DNA of 64,000 nt from Luzula sylvatica (lineage: Eukaryota > Streptophyta > Magnoliopsida > Poales > Juncaceae). Under the pieces are notes generated by a model. The model was not told where the DNA came from. It worked only from the letters and a program-made list of their open reading frames with translations, and did no database searches. Made by a program: the position numbers and the translations under genes. The stretch spans positions 27,258,914 through 27,322,913 of the forward strand of contig OX326958.1 in NCBI GenBank assembly GCA_946800325.1. The letters are read 5' to 3'. Below, piece after piece: positions 1 to 12,600 of the stretch (its first letter is position 1; each line of letters starts with the position of its first letter).

Positions 1-373
1 CTAAATCACTTAGTTAATTTATAAATTGTTCATAATTACAACATAATTGAAAATTACTTAACTATTTGAATTTGTGTCAATTTCAGGGTTAAAAATGGGA
101 ATTTGGCAAATGGAGATCATGGTTGCATTCCTCTCTCTTTTCTGATGAATTTGATATATGATATCATGATATTCAGAGAAGGGATGAGAGAGAAGTAAAG
201 AGAGAGAAAATAGGACCCACTTGCAGGCCCCACATAACAACCTAATTTTTCTATCTCGAACCAAGCAAAACCAAGACCAGATATGGATTCCTCTCATTCT
301 CCAGATATGAGAGAGAAATGAAGAGAGAGAAAGTAGAGAGAGAGTAGGTCATGTTGCGTTCCGTCGTCGCTAC
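1..373. other. unassigned GA-rich intergenic DNA
   Basis: No gene or named repeat is recognised here. There are several short purine tracts of the GAGAGA type (about 165-210 and 300-350). The stretch does not resemble the copia gag sequence that resumes on the far side of element E at 5455, so it does not look like the other half of element D. A 79-codon open frame on the minus strand has no recognisable motif and low complexity. Confidence 0.5.
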
Positions 374-1298
374 CGAGCCCCGCACAGCGGAATGAAGGGT
401 CCGGTCCGATCCGATCCCGAGGACCACGTCGACGACCCGAGGGTACGAATCCTAAAATGCAACTACGAATATAATTATTATATACATAGAATCATACCAC
501 GTGAAATTGGTCACGGAGACGGGTCGATTCACGCGTAGTTGCTGCTAGCTCCGATTCCGGTAACACGCACGTCCCACGCCCGCGCGATTCGACACCTTGA
601 TCGAAGCTCCGGTTTGTCGAATACAACCGGGTTGCTTTCCAATTTGTCCTTCAACCTTGCTTGAACTTGCTCCCGTTAGATCACAGCAAATGCTTCAATT
701 GAAACCTCTCTACCCGTATCGACCGCGAGCTACGTCTCTCGATTACGCGCGATTCCCCTAAAATCGCCGTAAGCTTGCCCAAATCACTCAATCTCCAATG
801 GAGTTTTCTCTCAACTTATCACACAAGTTTTTCTCTTTTCATATCTAGAATGAACCAATGAGAGAGAAATATCAGGTGAATATCATATATTAGCCTCTCC
901 ATTAATGATGGTATTAATGAGTATCTTAAGAAAACTGTCAATCCAGAATTGGATCACAGTCCGGCATGACGCACCATAGTCCGTCACGACGGACGTGTCA
1001 CGGATACTGATATATCCGTTACTCTTATGCTCCGTCATGACAGACCAACTTGCCCGTCACGACGGAGCTTCGTCATGATGCACAAACCAATGCGTCATGA
1101 CGGTATACTCACAGATTAGTGCACATAAATTACACTACGGTCCGTCACGACGGACCAAACAGTCCGTCACGACGGACTATATTTTTTCTGTCAATTCTGC
1201 ATAATCTTATTATGCATCCAATCGTTTCGACGAACGCGTACGTTCATCTACCCTCATGTGTACAATCTACTAGTTGATCTATAACTGTATTTCCTTTA
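374..1298 (-). repeat. 3' LTR of element E
   Basis: Matches 4495-5454 over its length. Read on the minus strand it begins at 1298, next to a polypurine tract, and ends in a U5 block near 374-440 that also resembles the LTR end of element B. The upstream half carries several copies of the imperfect palindrome GTCCGTCACGACGGAC (about 978-1178). Confidence 0.75.
978..1178. promoter_or_regulatory. palindromic TGACG-containing repeats in U3 of the E LTR
   Basis: Copies or near copies of GTCCGTCACGACGGAC occur at about 978-994, 1040-1075, 1139-1156 and 1161-1178. Each contains the CGTCA/TGACG core bound by plant TGA-type bZIP factors. The cluster lies in the U3 part of the minus-strand LTR, where retrotransposon enhancers sit. 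The regulatory role is inferred. Confidence 0.45.
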
Positions 1299-1314
1299 GT
1301 CTCCCACTCAGTTT
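1299..1314 (-). other. polypurine tract of element E
   Basis: The minus strand reads AAACTGAGTGGGAGAC directly before the 3' LTR. The same GAGYGGGAGAC core precedes the 3' LTRs of elements A (before 63250) and B (before 25965). It is the expected plus-strand DNA primer of a copia element. Confidence 0.7.
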
Positions 1315-1737
1315 AAGATACAACTAAAGAAAGCACTAGTATACATCACATGTACACATATCTTAGAGATTGAAATCAAGTCCGAAATAAGACAACTCTA
1401 TGTGTGACCGCGTAGGTTCGTATCAAGCAATGGTAGTAAAGTTATGTCTAAGTTTACAGGCTCATGAGAGGGATCTAGGAAGAAATCCATCATAGCTTTC
1501 CCACGTCGATAACGAAAAATGATTGTGATCATTTATACCCATCTCGAATGGTGGTGTTTAGTTCTCTTGTTCGCGATTTCCGTCAATCAAAAGGCATGGT
1601 AATAGTCATCCTTATATTTTGATTGACTATACTTAAATTTCAATACCGAATTGAATCAACAAACACAATCGATATTAACTATTAATATCATTGACTCTGG
1701 CCAGAGATTTCGTTGATCAATTCATCGATAGGCCTAA

Positions 1738-3110
1738 GGGGGCGTTTGGTTGGAGCTTTGGAATGAGAATGCCTTGGCATACTCCAGCATGGATTCCATT
1801 CCCATGTTTGGTTTGCGCGCTAGGTAATAAAGTAACGGAATACTCCATTCCCTAGGGCATAATTGATGGGAATAGGATTACCACCAAAATTGGTGGCTTT
1901 TCTCTATTCCCATGGGAAAGAAATTACATGTCATATCATATTGTACTTATAAAAACAACATGTTCATTAAATTAATATATTTATATTAAATTGTTGTCAT
2001 AAAATATACTAGAATAAAATAAAAAATACAACAAAATATATCATTGCAATAATAAAATTAATAATTCGTCAAAATACGAAATTACTAAATTGGTTTAATT
2101 AATATTCCTTGAATTCCTCCACTGATTAAACATTTGTTCGGCTAGAGTATCTCTCCAATGTGTCCACTCGTCACTTGTTTCGATATGTCTAATTCGATTA
2201 TTCTCTATCTCATCCGTCGACTGAAATAAATTATTTTCTGTTAGAGGAGTGGACTATTGTTTTCGGTAAAGATCGTGCTAACGGATTAGGGGCACAGAGT
2301 GCCCTGCTGATGCGGTTGAACAAATCGACCTCGAAGAAGCAAATTCTCCTCCACCGCCAAATAATGTTACAAGAAATAACACAGTTAGTTTAGACGATTT
2401 GGAGGAAGGCCTTGTTGATAGTCCTGTTGGAACGCAAACAAATACTTCATCTGTACCTAGAAAGTCCAGAAAAAGAAAAATCCAAGCTGGAGATGAGTTC
2501 AACGAGTCGATTGACAAATCAATATGTTCTATAGAGAATATGTTTAGCAATGCAAATGAAAATATTGCAAAACTTGTAAATTGTTTTCAATTTAAGTCTG
2601 AAGATGCAGCAAAGAAAGATAGAGTATTTGAAGAACTAATGAAATTACCAGGATTAACGAGTCAAGACCGCATGAAAGCAGGAGCCCTTATTTCAAAAGA
2701 TACAATCATGACAAAGTATTTTTTCACACTACCAGATAATGTGAAGGAAGAATATGTACTTTGGGTGCTTGGTGGTTGCAAGTAGTAATATTTTGAGGAA
2801 TCAATTTTATAATAATATGTTGCTTGATTTATAATATTTTGTTGACAATAAATAATTATTTTTATAATTTGAATTATTTGTTTGGATGAGTTATTTATTT
2901 TATAACAAAAATTTAGTATAAATATGTTAGTTTTGCAAATATAGAATGTTTAAAAATTTTACATTTGTGATGAATTAGCATGCCATGGAATAAATAAATT
3001 TCTAACCAAACATGATAATCAAGTATTCCAAGGAATAGTATGCCTTGGCATTGAATTCCTTGGCATACTTTATGCCAAGGCGTTTTTCAAAGCTCCAACC
3101 AAACGCCCCC
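1738..3110 (+). mobile_element. PIF/Harbinger transposon, 1,373 bp, with 3-bp TSD
   Basis: Perfect terminal inverted repeats of 23 bp (1738-1760 and 3088-3110; they start GGGGGCGTTTGG) are flanked by the direct repeat TAA (1735-1737 and 3111-3113), the usual TWA target of this superfamily. A related uninterrupted site exists in element B, where the minus-strand sequence at about 25485-25510 has a single TAA at the same place. Inside lies a remnant of the MYB/SANT-like accessory protein gene but no transposase, so the copy is non-autonomous. Confidence 0.9.
2249..2785 (+). pseudogene. PIF/Harbinger ORF1 remnant (MYB/SANT-like protein, C-terminal part)
   Basis: The frame from 2282 to 2785 is open and encodes the C-terminal part of the MYB/SANT-like accessory protein that accompanies plant PIF transposases. 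Visible parts are an acidic and proline-rich linker, the basic segment PRKSRKRKIQ and a C-terminal block around LPGLTSQDRMKAGALIS ending in EEYVLWVLGGCK. A preceding piece, VFGKDRANG at about 2261-2287, is typical of the end of the SANT-like domain but lies in a different frame, so at least one frameshift separates the two. The N-terminal DNA-binding domain is missing. In active elements this protein helps the transposase act in the nucleus; here it is a relic. Confidence 0.7.
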
Positions 3111-4484
3111 TAAGGGATATCTCTTTCTCTCGAAAGGAACAATTTCTATATTGATGATTCATATCAAATTCCGTGTTTCAGATAATACCCGATCATAATC
3201 TCATGACCATCCTGTTACAGATAGTGAAAGACTATATCTAAGCATCATGTTACGCACGAAAAATGATCTATGATCATCTCAAGTGTGAAGAACTAAGACC
3301 CCCATTCGTTACGATTCCATCTACAATGACTAAACCATGTCATGGTATCGCACTTTTGGTCAAGTCACAATATGCATAACCTAATGTATATCCATATTCC
3401 CGATTCGACAAACTCTTTGTCCTATGATTAGCAAAACATAACCATCACCTCGGCGAACATGCTAGTGTACACGTTAGTCTATTATCTTATAATAGATATA
3501 CTTATCACATAAGTATCCTAATCGTGACTAGGGACGTTTTTGAATTATAACTTTTGAAATGTGACGGTTTTACTTAACATAATTCAAGGTTCGTGTAATC
3601 AAATTACACAACCTCGCACAAGTTTTCATATAAGTATAAATGCAATTAAAATTTTGAAATTTTGAAATGCACTAATATAGAGTAAGTATTGGTTGATGCA
3701 GCGTTTACACCTATAATCTTTGCTAGGACTATAATCTCTGCGATGACTATCGGTATTAGATAACTATACCTCAAATTTTTTCCTCCTCTAGGTATCTCTA
3801 TACCTATAGTCTTCCATGACATTCATGCTTGACTAGTGAGAGAGCCGTTTTGTAAAGGGTTCCGCTACGTTCCTGTTAGTGTCAATTTTCATTAGGTATC
3901 CAATACCTATTGGATATGAGTTTGGAAGTGTCATGTTATTTCAGTTTCTTTGGTTTGCGCTATTTCGACCATCGCAATAGACAACCATATGATCCGATCA
4001 CTTGGGACAATACCAAGTATGATCAACACTTTGATCCATAACGTTTCCATTTCGGCTTCGTAAGCCGTAATAAAATCTAATTCCGTCATAGAATTTTGAT
4101 CTTTAGTTGTTGTGAAACTCTTTCATACAACCGCATCTTTCTTTAAGCAAAACACGTACACATTTCGTAAATGTGTTGTATGTTTGGAGAAATGCCATCG
4201 GTATAACTTTTTATCACCGATTCATTTTCGTCACCATTTTATATGAGAAATATAGCCTTAATCCTTTCTAAAATGATATTCATTTATTAATTTCAATACG
4301 AATCCTTGTTTTTAAAGGTTTGCATAACTATTATGCATATGTAAAGTATAACCATTATACAAACATATCAAACTAAATTATTTTTGTTCGAACCAACCAT
4401 ATGAAGCATTCAAAACGAAATATTCTCTGGATTCGAGTGATAACTTTTATTCGGAATTAACTCGACAATCGAGTCGCGGCGATT

Positions 4485-4493
4485 GCTCTGATA
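4485..4493 (-). other. primer-binding site of element E
   Basis: The plus strand reads GCTCTGATA beside the LTR at 4495, the complement of the TATCAGAGC core of the initiator tRNA-Met primer-binding site that is intact in elements A (56178) and B (19571). The first bases (TGG) are degraded here. Confidence 0.65.
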
Positions 4494-4494
4494 T

Positions 4495-5454
4495 CGAGCC
4501 CCGCACATTGGATTGAGGGGCACGGTCCGACTCGATCCCGAGGACCACGTCGACGATCCGAGAGTACGAATCCTAAACTACATGCAACTACCTATGAATA
4601 TAACGATTATATACATAGATTCATACCACGTGAAATTGATCACGGTGACGGGTTGAACGCGTAGTTGCTAGCTTTTCGCTGCTCCAATCTTCGGTAACAC
4701 GCGCGTCCCATTCCCGTGCGATTCGACACCTTCGATTGAGCTCCGATTGTCGTATACAACCGGATCGTATCCGGTTCGTCATCCATCTTGCTCTAGCTTG
4801 ATCACAATAGAGGATTTCAGATGAAATCCCTCTACCCGTATCCACCTCTACCCGTAAACTCGCATGGTCAACCAATCTCTCATGGTGTTCTTCTCACTAT
4901 TACTTGTCTCACACGTATCACAATTCACTCATCCATATATGGAATCATAAACTTAGAGAGAGAAAGAACAGGTTAACATCTTATATTAACCCCATAATTA
5001 ATGGAGGATTAATGAGCACAAATAAAACTGCCAACTCAGAATTTGGACTACAGTCCGTCATGACGTACCATAGTCCGTCACGACAGACGTATCACGTTTA
5101 CTGATTCACCCGTTACTGCTTTGCTCCGTCATGACAGACCAACTTGTCTGTCGTGACGCAGCTCTGTCATGACTGTCATGACGCTATACTCACATATTGG
5201 TGTACATAAATACACTATGGTTCGTCACGACGGACCAACCAGTCCGTCACGACGGACTATGTATTTTCTGTCAGTTCTGTCAGAATAACTCTTTGGTCTG
5301 TCACAACGGACCAAACAGTCCGTCACGACGGACTATGTTATTCTCGTTAGATTTGCATAATCTTATTATGCATCCAATCGTATCGACGAACGCGTACGTT
5401 CATCTATCCTCATGTGTGCAATCTACTAGTTGACTTATAACTGTATTTCCTTCA
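4495..5454 (-). repeat. 5' LTR of element E
   Basis: Partner of 374-1298. It is longer partly because the palindromic TGACG block is duplicated (about 5219-5263 and 5299-5337). The minus-strand start at 5454 reads TGAAGGAAATACAG, matching the LTR starts of elements A and B. Confidence 0.75.
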
Positions 5455-6682
5455 TAAGGGTGGTTCGAGTAAGAAATTTTCGAAACCAAAGACAAAAGGA
5501 ACGAAGAAATCCAAGGATGAGACGTGTTTTAATTGTTACAAGGGTGGACATTGGAAGCGTAATTGAAAAGCTTACCTCGATGAGGTGAAGAAAAGCAAGG
5601 GGAAGGCTTCGGAAGCCGTTGTCTCAGGTATATAAATGTTATAGATTGTAATCATTCTACTATGACCAATTTGGTATTAGATATCGGTTGTGGGACTCAT
5701 ATTTGTCGAAATATACATGTTCTTCAAAATAGACGAAGATTAGCAAGAGGCGAAGTGGATCTATGCATCAGGAATGGAGCAAAAGTTGATGCGTTTGCCG
5801 CAGGAGTAGTTAATTTAACTTTGCTAAGTAGACTTATATTAGTACTAAATAATTGTTATTATGTACCAACTTTATGTAAGAACATAATTAGTATGTCGAA
5901 ACAAGCCAAAGATTGCTATGAATTTATAATTAGGAATAATGAATTTACTATATGTAAGCATAATATTATCTATGGAAATGTTCTATTAGAAAATAATCTT
6001 TATGTATTGGATTTCGATCACGAAAATAATGAGTCTATTTATATCGTTAATGCCATGTGGATGAGAAACACATTTCTAGGCTCCATAAAGATGGATTACT
6101 AGACTCGTTCGAATTTGATTCGTATGGGAATTGCGAAGCTTGTTTGCTAGGCAAGAAGGAAAAGACACCGTTCTCCAAAAAGGGAGAAAGGTCCAACGAC
6201 TTGTTGGAACTCGTACATTATGATGTGTGTGGACCGATGAGCACCGATGCAAGAGGAGGATATCGGTATTTCATTACATTTAACGACGATTATAGTAGAT
6301 ATGGCTATATCTATTTAATGCGGCATGAAGCATAATCGTTTGAAAAGTTCAAGGAATTTCAGAATAAGGTACAAAATCAACTAGGAAAGAAAATTAAAGC
6401 CATTCGATCGGATCGAGGAGACAAATTTTTGAGCTATGAGTTTGAGGATCATTTAAAATATTGTGTAATCGTTTCACAATTAACTCCACCCGGAACACCG
6501 CAATGAAATGACGTGTCCGAGAAGTGGAATCGGACCTTGTTGGACATGGTTCGATCAATGATGAGTCGAACCGATCTCCCAAAATCATTTTGGTGATATG
6601 TCCTTGAGACCGTGGCTTTTCTAATAAACTGCTTATCTTCTAAATTGGTACAAAAGACGCCATATGAGATTTCGTATGGAAA
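5455..6682 (+). pseudogene. copia gag-pol fragment (element D): zinc knuckle, protease, integrase
   Basis: The order of relics is gag C-terminus, protease, GAG-pre-integrase and integrase, as in Ty1/copia. A zinc knuckle starting CFNC...GHWKRN (about 5528-5566) has a stop in place of its last cysteine. The protease region is read at 5662-6053 (VLDIGCGTHIC in place of the usual DTG core). The GAG-pre-integrase end and integrase follow at 6057-6335 (HKDGLLDSFEF, then DVCGPMSTDARGGYRYFIT) and continue with stops to about 6680. RT and RNase H are absent because the satellite array begins inside the integrase C-terminal region. Upstream gag is absent because element E adjoins at 5454. It is closely related to element A (58078-60060). 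Frameshifts and stops make it non-functional. Confidence 0.85.
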
Positions 6683-9600
6683 ACCTTCAAGAATTTCTTC
6701 AAAATGCAATAAGTTATGCCTAGCACCTTCAAAACAAATCAATTACCCTATTTCCTAAAATATGTAAAAATTGAAGTGTAACACTAGCAAAATACTCAAT
6801 TTTCATCTTGTCCTAATAGTCTGAAATAGAAAACCAACACACACAAATTTCTATTATTTGAAGAATTTCTTCAAAATGCAAAAAGTGATGTCTAACACCT
6901 AAAAAAAATCAATTATCCTTTTTTTTTAAATGTCAAAATTGAAGTGTAACACAAGAAAAATACTCAATTTTCATGTGGTCCTGAAAATACTCCTTAATAG
7001 AAGACTAACACACACAATTGCTATTTTTTCAAAAATTTCTTAAGAATGCAAAAAGTAAAGTCAAACACCTTCAAAAAAGTCAATTATCATATTTCTTAAA
7101 ATTTTTAAAATTGAAGTGTAACCTGAGCAAAATAATCAATTTTCATGTTGTCCTCAAAATACTCCGAAATAGAAGACTAACACACACAAATTTCTATTTC
7201 AAGAATTTCTTCAAAGTGCAAAAAGTGATGTCTAACACCTTCAAAACAAATAATTTACCCTATTTCCTAAAATATGTAAAAATTGAAGTGTGACACTAGC
7301 AAAATACTCAATTTTCATGTTGTCCGAAAAATACTCTGAAATATAAGACCAACACACACAAATTTCTATTATTTGAAGAATTTCTTCAAAATGCAAAAAA
7401 GTGATGTCTAACACCTTAAAAAAACCAATTATTCTTTTTTCTAAAAAAATGTCAAAATTGAAGTGTAACACGAGAGAAAAAAAACTCAATTTTTGTGTTG
7501 TCCTCAAAATACTCTTTAATGGAAGCCTAACATACACAAATTTCTATTTTTTTGAAAAATATGTTAAGAATGCATAAAGTGAAGTCTAACAACTTCAAAA
7601 CAAATCAATTATCCTATTTTCTTAAAAATGTGAGAATTAAAGTATAACACAAGCAAAATAGCCAGTTTTCATGTTGTTCTAAAAATACACCGTAAAAGAA
7701 GACTAACACACACAAATTTTTATTTTTTAAAAAAATTCTTCAAAATGCAGAAAGTGAAGTTTAACACCTTCAAAATAAAATCATCCTATGTTTTCTAAAA
7801 AATGTAAAAAATTATGTGTAACACGAGCACAATAGTAAATTTTCATGTTGTCTTGAAAATACTCCTAAATAGAAGACGAACACACACAAATTTCTATTTT
7901 TTCAAAAATTTCTTTAGATTGCAAAAAATGAAGTCTAACACCTTACAGAAAATTCAATTATCATATTTTCTTAAAAATGATAAAATTGAAGTGTAACACG
8001 AGCAAAATACTCAATTTTCATGTTGTCCACAAAATACTCCGTAATAGAAGACTAAACACACAAATTTCTATTATTTCAAGAATTTCTTCAAAATGCAAAA
8101 AGTGATGTCTAACACCTTCAAAACAAATCAATTATCCTATTTCCTAAAATACGTAAAAATTGAAGTGTAACACTAGCAAAATACACAATTTTCATGTTGT
8201 TCTAAAAATACTCCGAAATAGAAAACCAACACACACAAATTTCTATTATTTGGATAATTTCTTCAAAATGCAAAAAGTGATGTCTAACATCTTAAAAAAA
8301 ATCAATTATTCTTTTTTTCTGAAAATGTCAAATTTGAAGTGTAACACGAGAAAAATTCCCAATTTTCATGTTGTGCTCAAAATACTCCTTCATAGAAGCT
8401 TAACATACACAAATTTCTATTTTCTTGAAAAAATTCTTAAGAATGAAAAAAGTGAAGTCTAACACCTTCAAAACAAATCAATTATCCTATTTTCTTAAAA
8501 ATGTGAAAATTGAAGTATAACACAAGCATAATAGTCTATTTTCATGTTGTCCTAAATATACTCCATAAAAGAAGACTAACACAAACAAATTTCTATTTTT
8601 TTATTTAAATTTGTTCAAAATTCAAAAAGTGAAGCCTAACTCCTCTAAAATAAAATTATCCTATGTTTTCCAAAAAAATTTAAAAAATTATGTGTAACAC
8701 GAGCATAATACTAAGCTTTCATGTTGTCTTGAAAATACTTATTAATAGAAGACTAGCACACACAAATTTTTATTTTTTTCAATACTTTTTTAAGAATGCA
8801 AAAAGTGAAGTCTAACATCTTAAAAAAAAGTCAATTATCATATTTTTCTCAAAAATGGTAGAATTGACGTGTAACAAGAGAAAAATACTCAATTTTTCAT
8901 GTTGTCTTCGAAATACTCCGTAATAGAAGACTAACGTACACAAATTTCTATTATTTCAAGGATTTCTTCAAAATGCAAAAAGTGATGTCTAACACCTTAA
9001 AAACAAATCAATTATCCTATTTCCTAAAATATGTCAAAATTGAAGTGCAACTCGAGCAAAATACTCAATTTTCATGTTGTCCTAGAAATACTCCAAAATA
9101 GAAGATTCGTACACATAAATTTGTATTATTTGAAGAATTTCTTCAAAATGCAAAGAGTGATTACAATCACCTTCAAAACAAATCAATTCTCCTTTTTTTC
9201 TAAAAAAAAATGTCAAAATTGAATTGTGACATGAGAAAAATACTCAATTTTCATGTGGTCTTGAAAATACTCCTTAATAGAAGACTAACACACACAAATT
9301 TCTATTTTTTCAAAATTTCTTAAGAATGCAAAAAATGAAGTCTAACACCTTCAAAAAAGTCGATTATCATATTTTCTAAAAAATGCTAAAATTGAAGTGT
9401 AACACGAGCAAAATACTCAATTTTCATGTTGTCCACAAAATACTCCGTAATAGAAGACTAACACACACAAATTTCTATTATTTCAAGGATTTCATCAAAA
9501 TGCAAAAGTGATCTCTAACACCTTCAAAACCAATCAATTATCCTATTTCCTAAAATATGTCAAAATTGAAGTTCAACACGAGCAAAATACTCAATTTTCA

Positions 9601-12600
9601 TGTTGTCCTAGAAATACTTCAAAATAAAAGATGAATACACATAAATTTGAATTATTTGAAGAATTTCCTCAAAATGTAAAAAGTGATTTCAAACACCTTC
9701 AAAATAAATCAATTATCTTTTTTCTAAAAAAATGTCAAAATTGAAGTTTATCACGAGAAAAATACTCAATTTTCATGTGGTCGTGAAAATACTCCTTAAT
9801 AGAAGACTCACACACACAAATTTCTATTTTTTCAAAAAAAAATTAAGAATGCAAAAAGTGAAGTCTAACACCTTCAAAAAATTCAATTATCATATTTTCT
9901 TAAAAATGTTAAAATTGAAGTGTAACCCGAGCAAAATAATCAATTTTCATTTTGTCCTCAAAATACTCCGTAATAGAAGACTGACACACACAAATTTCTA
10001 TTTCAAGTATTTCTTCAAAATGCAATAAGTGATGGCTAACACCTTCAAAACAAACCAATTACCCTATTTCCTAAAATATGTAAAAATTGAAGTGTAACAC
10101 TAGCAAAATACTCAATTTTCATGTTGTCCTTAATATACTCTGAAATAGAAGATCAACACACACAAATTTCTATTATTTGAAGAATATCTTCAAAATGCAA
10201 AAAGTGATGTCTAACACCTTTAAAAAAATCAATTATTCTTTTCTTAAAAAAATATCAAAATTGAAGTGTAACACGAGAAAAATACTCAATTTTTGTGTTG
10301 TCCTCAAAATACTCCTTAATAGAAGACAAACATACACAAATTTCTATTTTTTTTGAGAAATATCTTAAGAATGCAAAAAGTGAAGTGTACAAACTTCAAA
10401 ACAAATCAATTATCATATTTTCTTAAAAATGTGAGAATTAAACTATAACACAAACAAAATAGTCAGTTTTCATGTTGTGCTAAAAATACCCCGTAAAAGA
10501 AGACTAACACACACAAATTTCTATTTTTTAAAAAATTTCTTCAAAAGTAAAAAGTGAAGTCTAACATCTTCAAAATAAAATTATCCTATGTTTTCTAAAA
10601 AATGTAAAAAATTATGTGTAACACGAGCACAATAGTAAACTTTCATGTTGTCTTGAAGTCACTCCAAAATAGAAGACGAACACACACAAATTTCTATTTT
10701 TTAAAAACTTTCTTTAGAATGCAAAAAATGAAGTCTGACACCATAAAAAGTCAATTATCATATTTTCTTAAAAATGATAAAATTGAAATGTAACACAAGC
10801 AAAATACTCAATTTTCATGTTGTCCACAAAATATCCCGTAATAGAAGACTAACGCACACAAATTTCTGTTATTTCCAGAATTTCTTCAAAATGCAAAAAG
10901 TGATGTCTAACACCTTCAAAACAAATCAATTATCATATTTCCTAAAATACGTAAATATTGAAGTGTAACACTACAAAAATACTCAATTTTCATGTTGCCC
11001 TAAAAATACTCCGAAACAGAAGACCAACACACACAAATTTCTATTATTTCAATAATTTCTTCAAAATACAAAAATTGACGTCTAACACCTTAAAAAAAAT
11101 CAATTATCCTTTTTTTTTCTGAAAACATCAAATTTGAAGTGTAACACGAGAAAAATACTCAATTTTCATGTTGTCCTCAAAATACTCCTTAATAGAAGTC
11201 TAACATACACAAATTTCTTCTTTTTTGAAAAAATTCTTAAGAATGCAAAAAGTGAAGTGTAACAACTTCGAAACAAATCAATTATCCTATTTCTTAAAAA
11301 TATGAGAATTAAAGTATAACACAAACAAAATAGTCAGTTTTCATGTTGTGCAAAAAATACCCCGTAAAAGAAGGCTAACACACACAAATTTCTATTTCTT
11401 AAAAAAATTCTTCAAAAGTAAAAAGTGAAGTCTAACACGAGCATATAAGTAAACTTTCATGTTGACCACACACCAATTTCTATTTTTTAAAAACTTTCTT
11501 TAGAATGCAAAAAATGAAGTCTAACACCTTAAAAAAAGTCAATTATCATATTTTCTTAAAAATGATAAAATTGAAGTGTAACACGAACAAAATACTCAAT
11601 TTTCATGTTGTCTCCAACATACTCTGTAATAGAAGACTAACACACACAAAATTCTATTATTTCAAGAATTTCTTCAAAATGCAAAAAGTGATGTCTAACA
11701 CCTTCAAAACAAATCAATTATTCTATTTCCTAAAATACATAAAAATTGAAGTGTAACAATAGCAAAATACTCAATTTTCATATTGTCCTAAAAATACTCC
11801 GAAATAGAAGACCAACACACACAAATTTCTATTATTTGAATAATTTCTTTAAAATGCAAAAAGTGATGTCTAACACATTAAAAAAACCAATTATCTTTTT
11901 GTCAAAAAATATCAAAATTGAAGTGTAACACGAGCAAAATACTCAACTTTCATGTTGTCCTCAAAATACTCCTTAATAGAAGCCTAACATACACAAATTT
12001 CTATTTTTTTGAAAAATTTCTTAAGAATGAAAAAAGTGATTTCAAACACCTTCAAAACAAATCAATTATCTTTTTTCTAACAAAAAGTCAAAATTAAAGT
12101 GTAACACGAGAAAAATACTTAATTTTCATGTGGTCCTAAAATACTCCTTAATAGAAGACTAACACGAACAAATTTCTATATTTTCAATAATTTCTTAAGA
12201 ATGCAAAAAGTGAAGTCTAACACCTTAAAAAAAATCAATTATAATATTTTCTTAAAAATGTTAAAATTGAAGTGTAACACAAGCAAAATAGTCAATTTTC
12301 AGGTTGTCCTAAAATACTCCATAAAAGAAGACTAACGCACACAAATTTCTATTTTTAAAAAAATTCTTCAAAATACAAATAGTGAAGTCTGGCACCTTCA
12401 AAATAAAATTATCCTATGTTTTCTAAAAAATGTAAAACATTGTGTGTAACACGAACATAATACAAAACTTTCATGTTGCCTTGAAAATACTCCTAAATAA
12501 AAGACTAACACACACAAATTTCTATTTTTTTAAAAAATTCTTTACAATGCAAAAAGTGAAGTCTAACACCTTAAATAAAAGTCAATTACAATATTTTCTT

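Larger units (their letters stand above)
374..5454 (-). mobile_element. Non-autonomous copia-like LTR retrotransposon (element E)
   Basis: Two related LTRs (374-1298 and 4495-5454) flank an internal region of about 3.2 kb. On the minus strand the order is 5' LTR, a primer-binding site complementary to initiator tRNA-Met (plus-strand GCTCTGATA at 4485-4493), an internal segment, a polypurine tract (complement at 1299-1314) and the 3' LTR. Without the PIF insertion at 1738-3110 only about 1.8 kb of internal DNA remains. It matches the stretch downstream of pol in element B (24760-25964), and no gag, protease, integrase or RT sequence is visible. This is a large internal-deletion derivative. The LTRs differ at many positions and by indels, so it is old. 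No convincing target-site duplication is seen; the outer left boundary is uncertain by a few bases. Confidence 0.75.

Noticed and set aside
58..297. 79-codon minus-strand ORF at the left edge
   Set aside because: No motif, GA-rich low-complexity surroundings and no splice or promoter support.
374..5454. A target-site duplication for element E
   Set aside because: The bases outside the two LTRs (GCTAC on the left, TAAGG on the right) do not match, and the left flank is not the missing part of element D, so no duplication is claimed.
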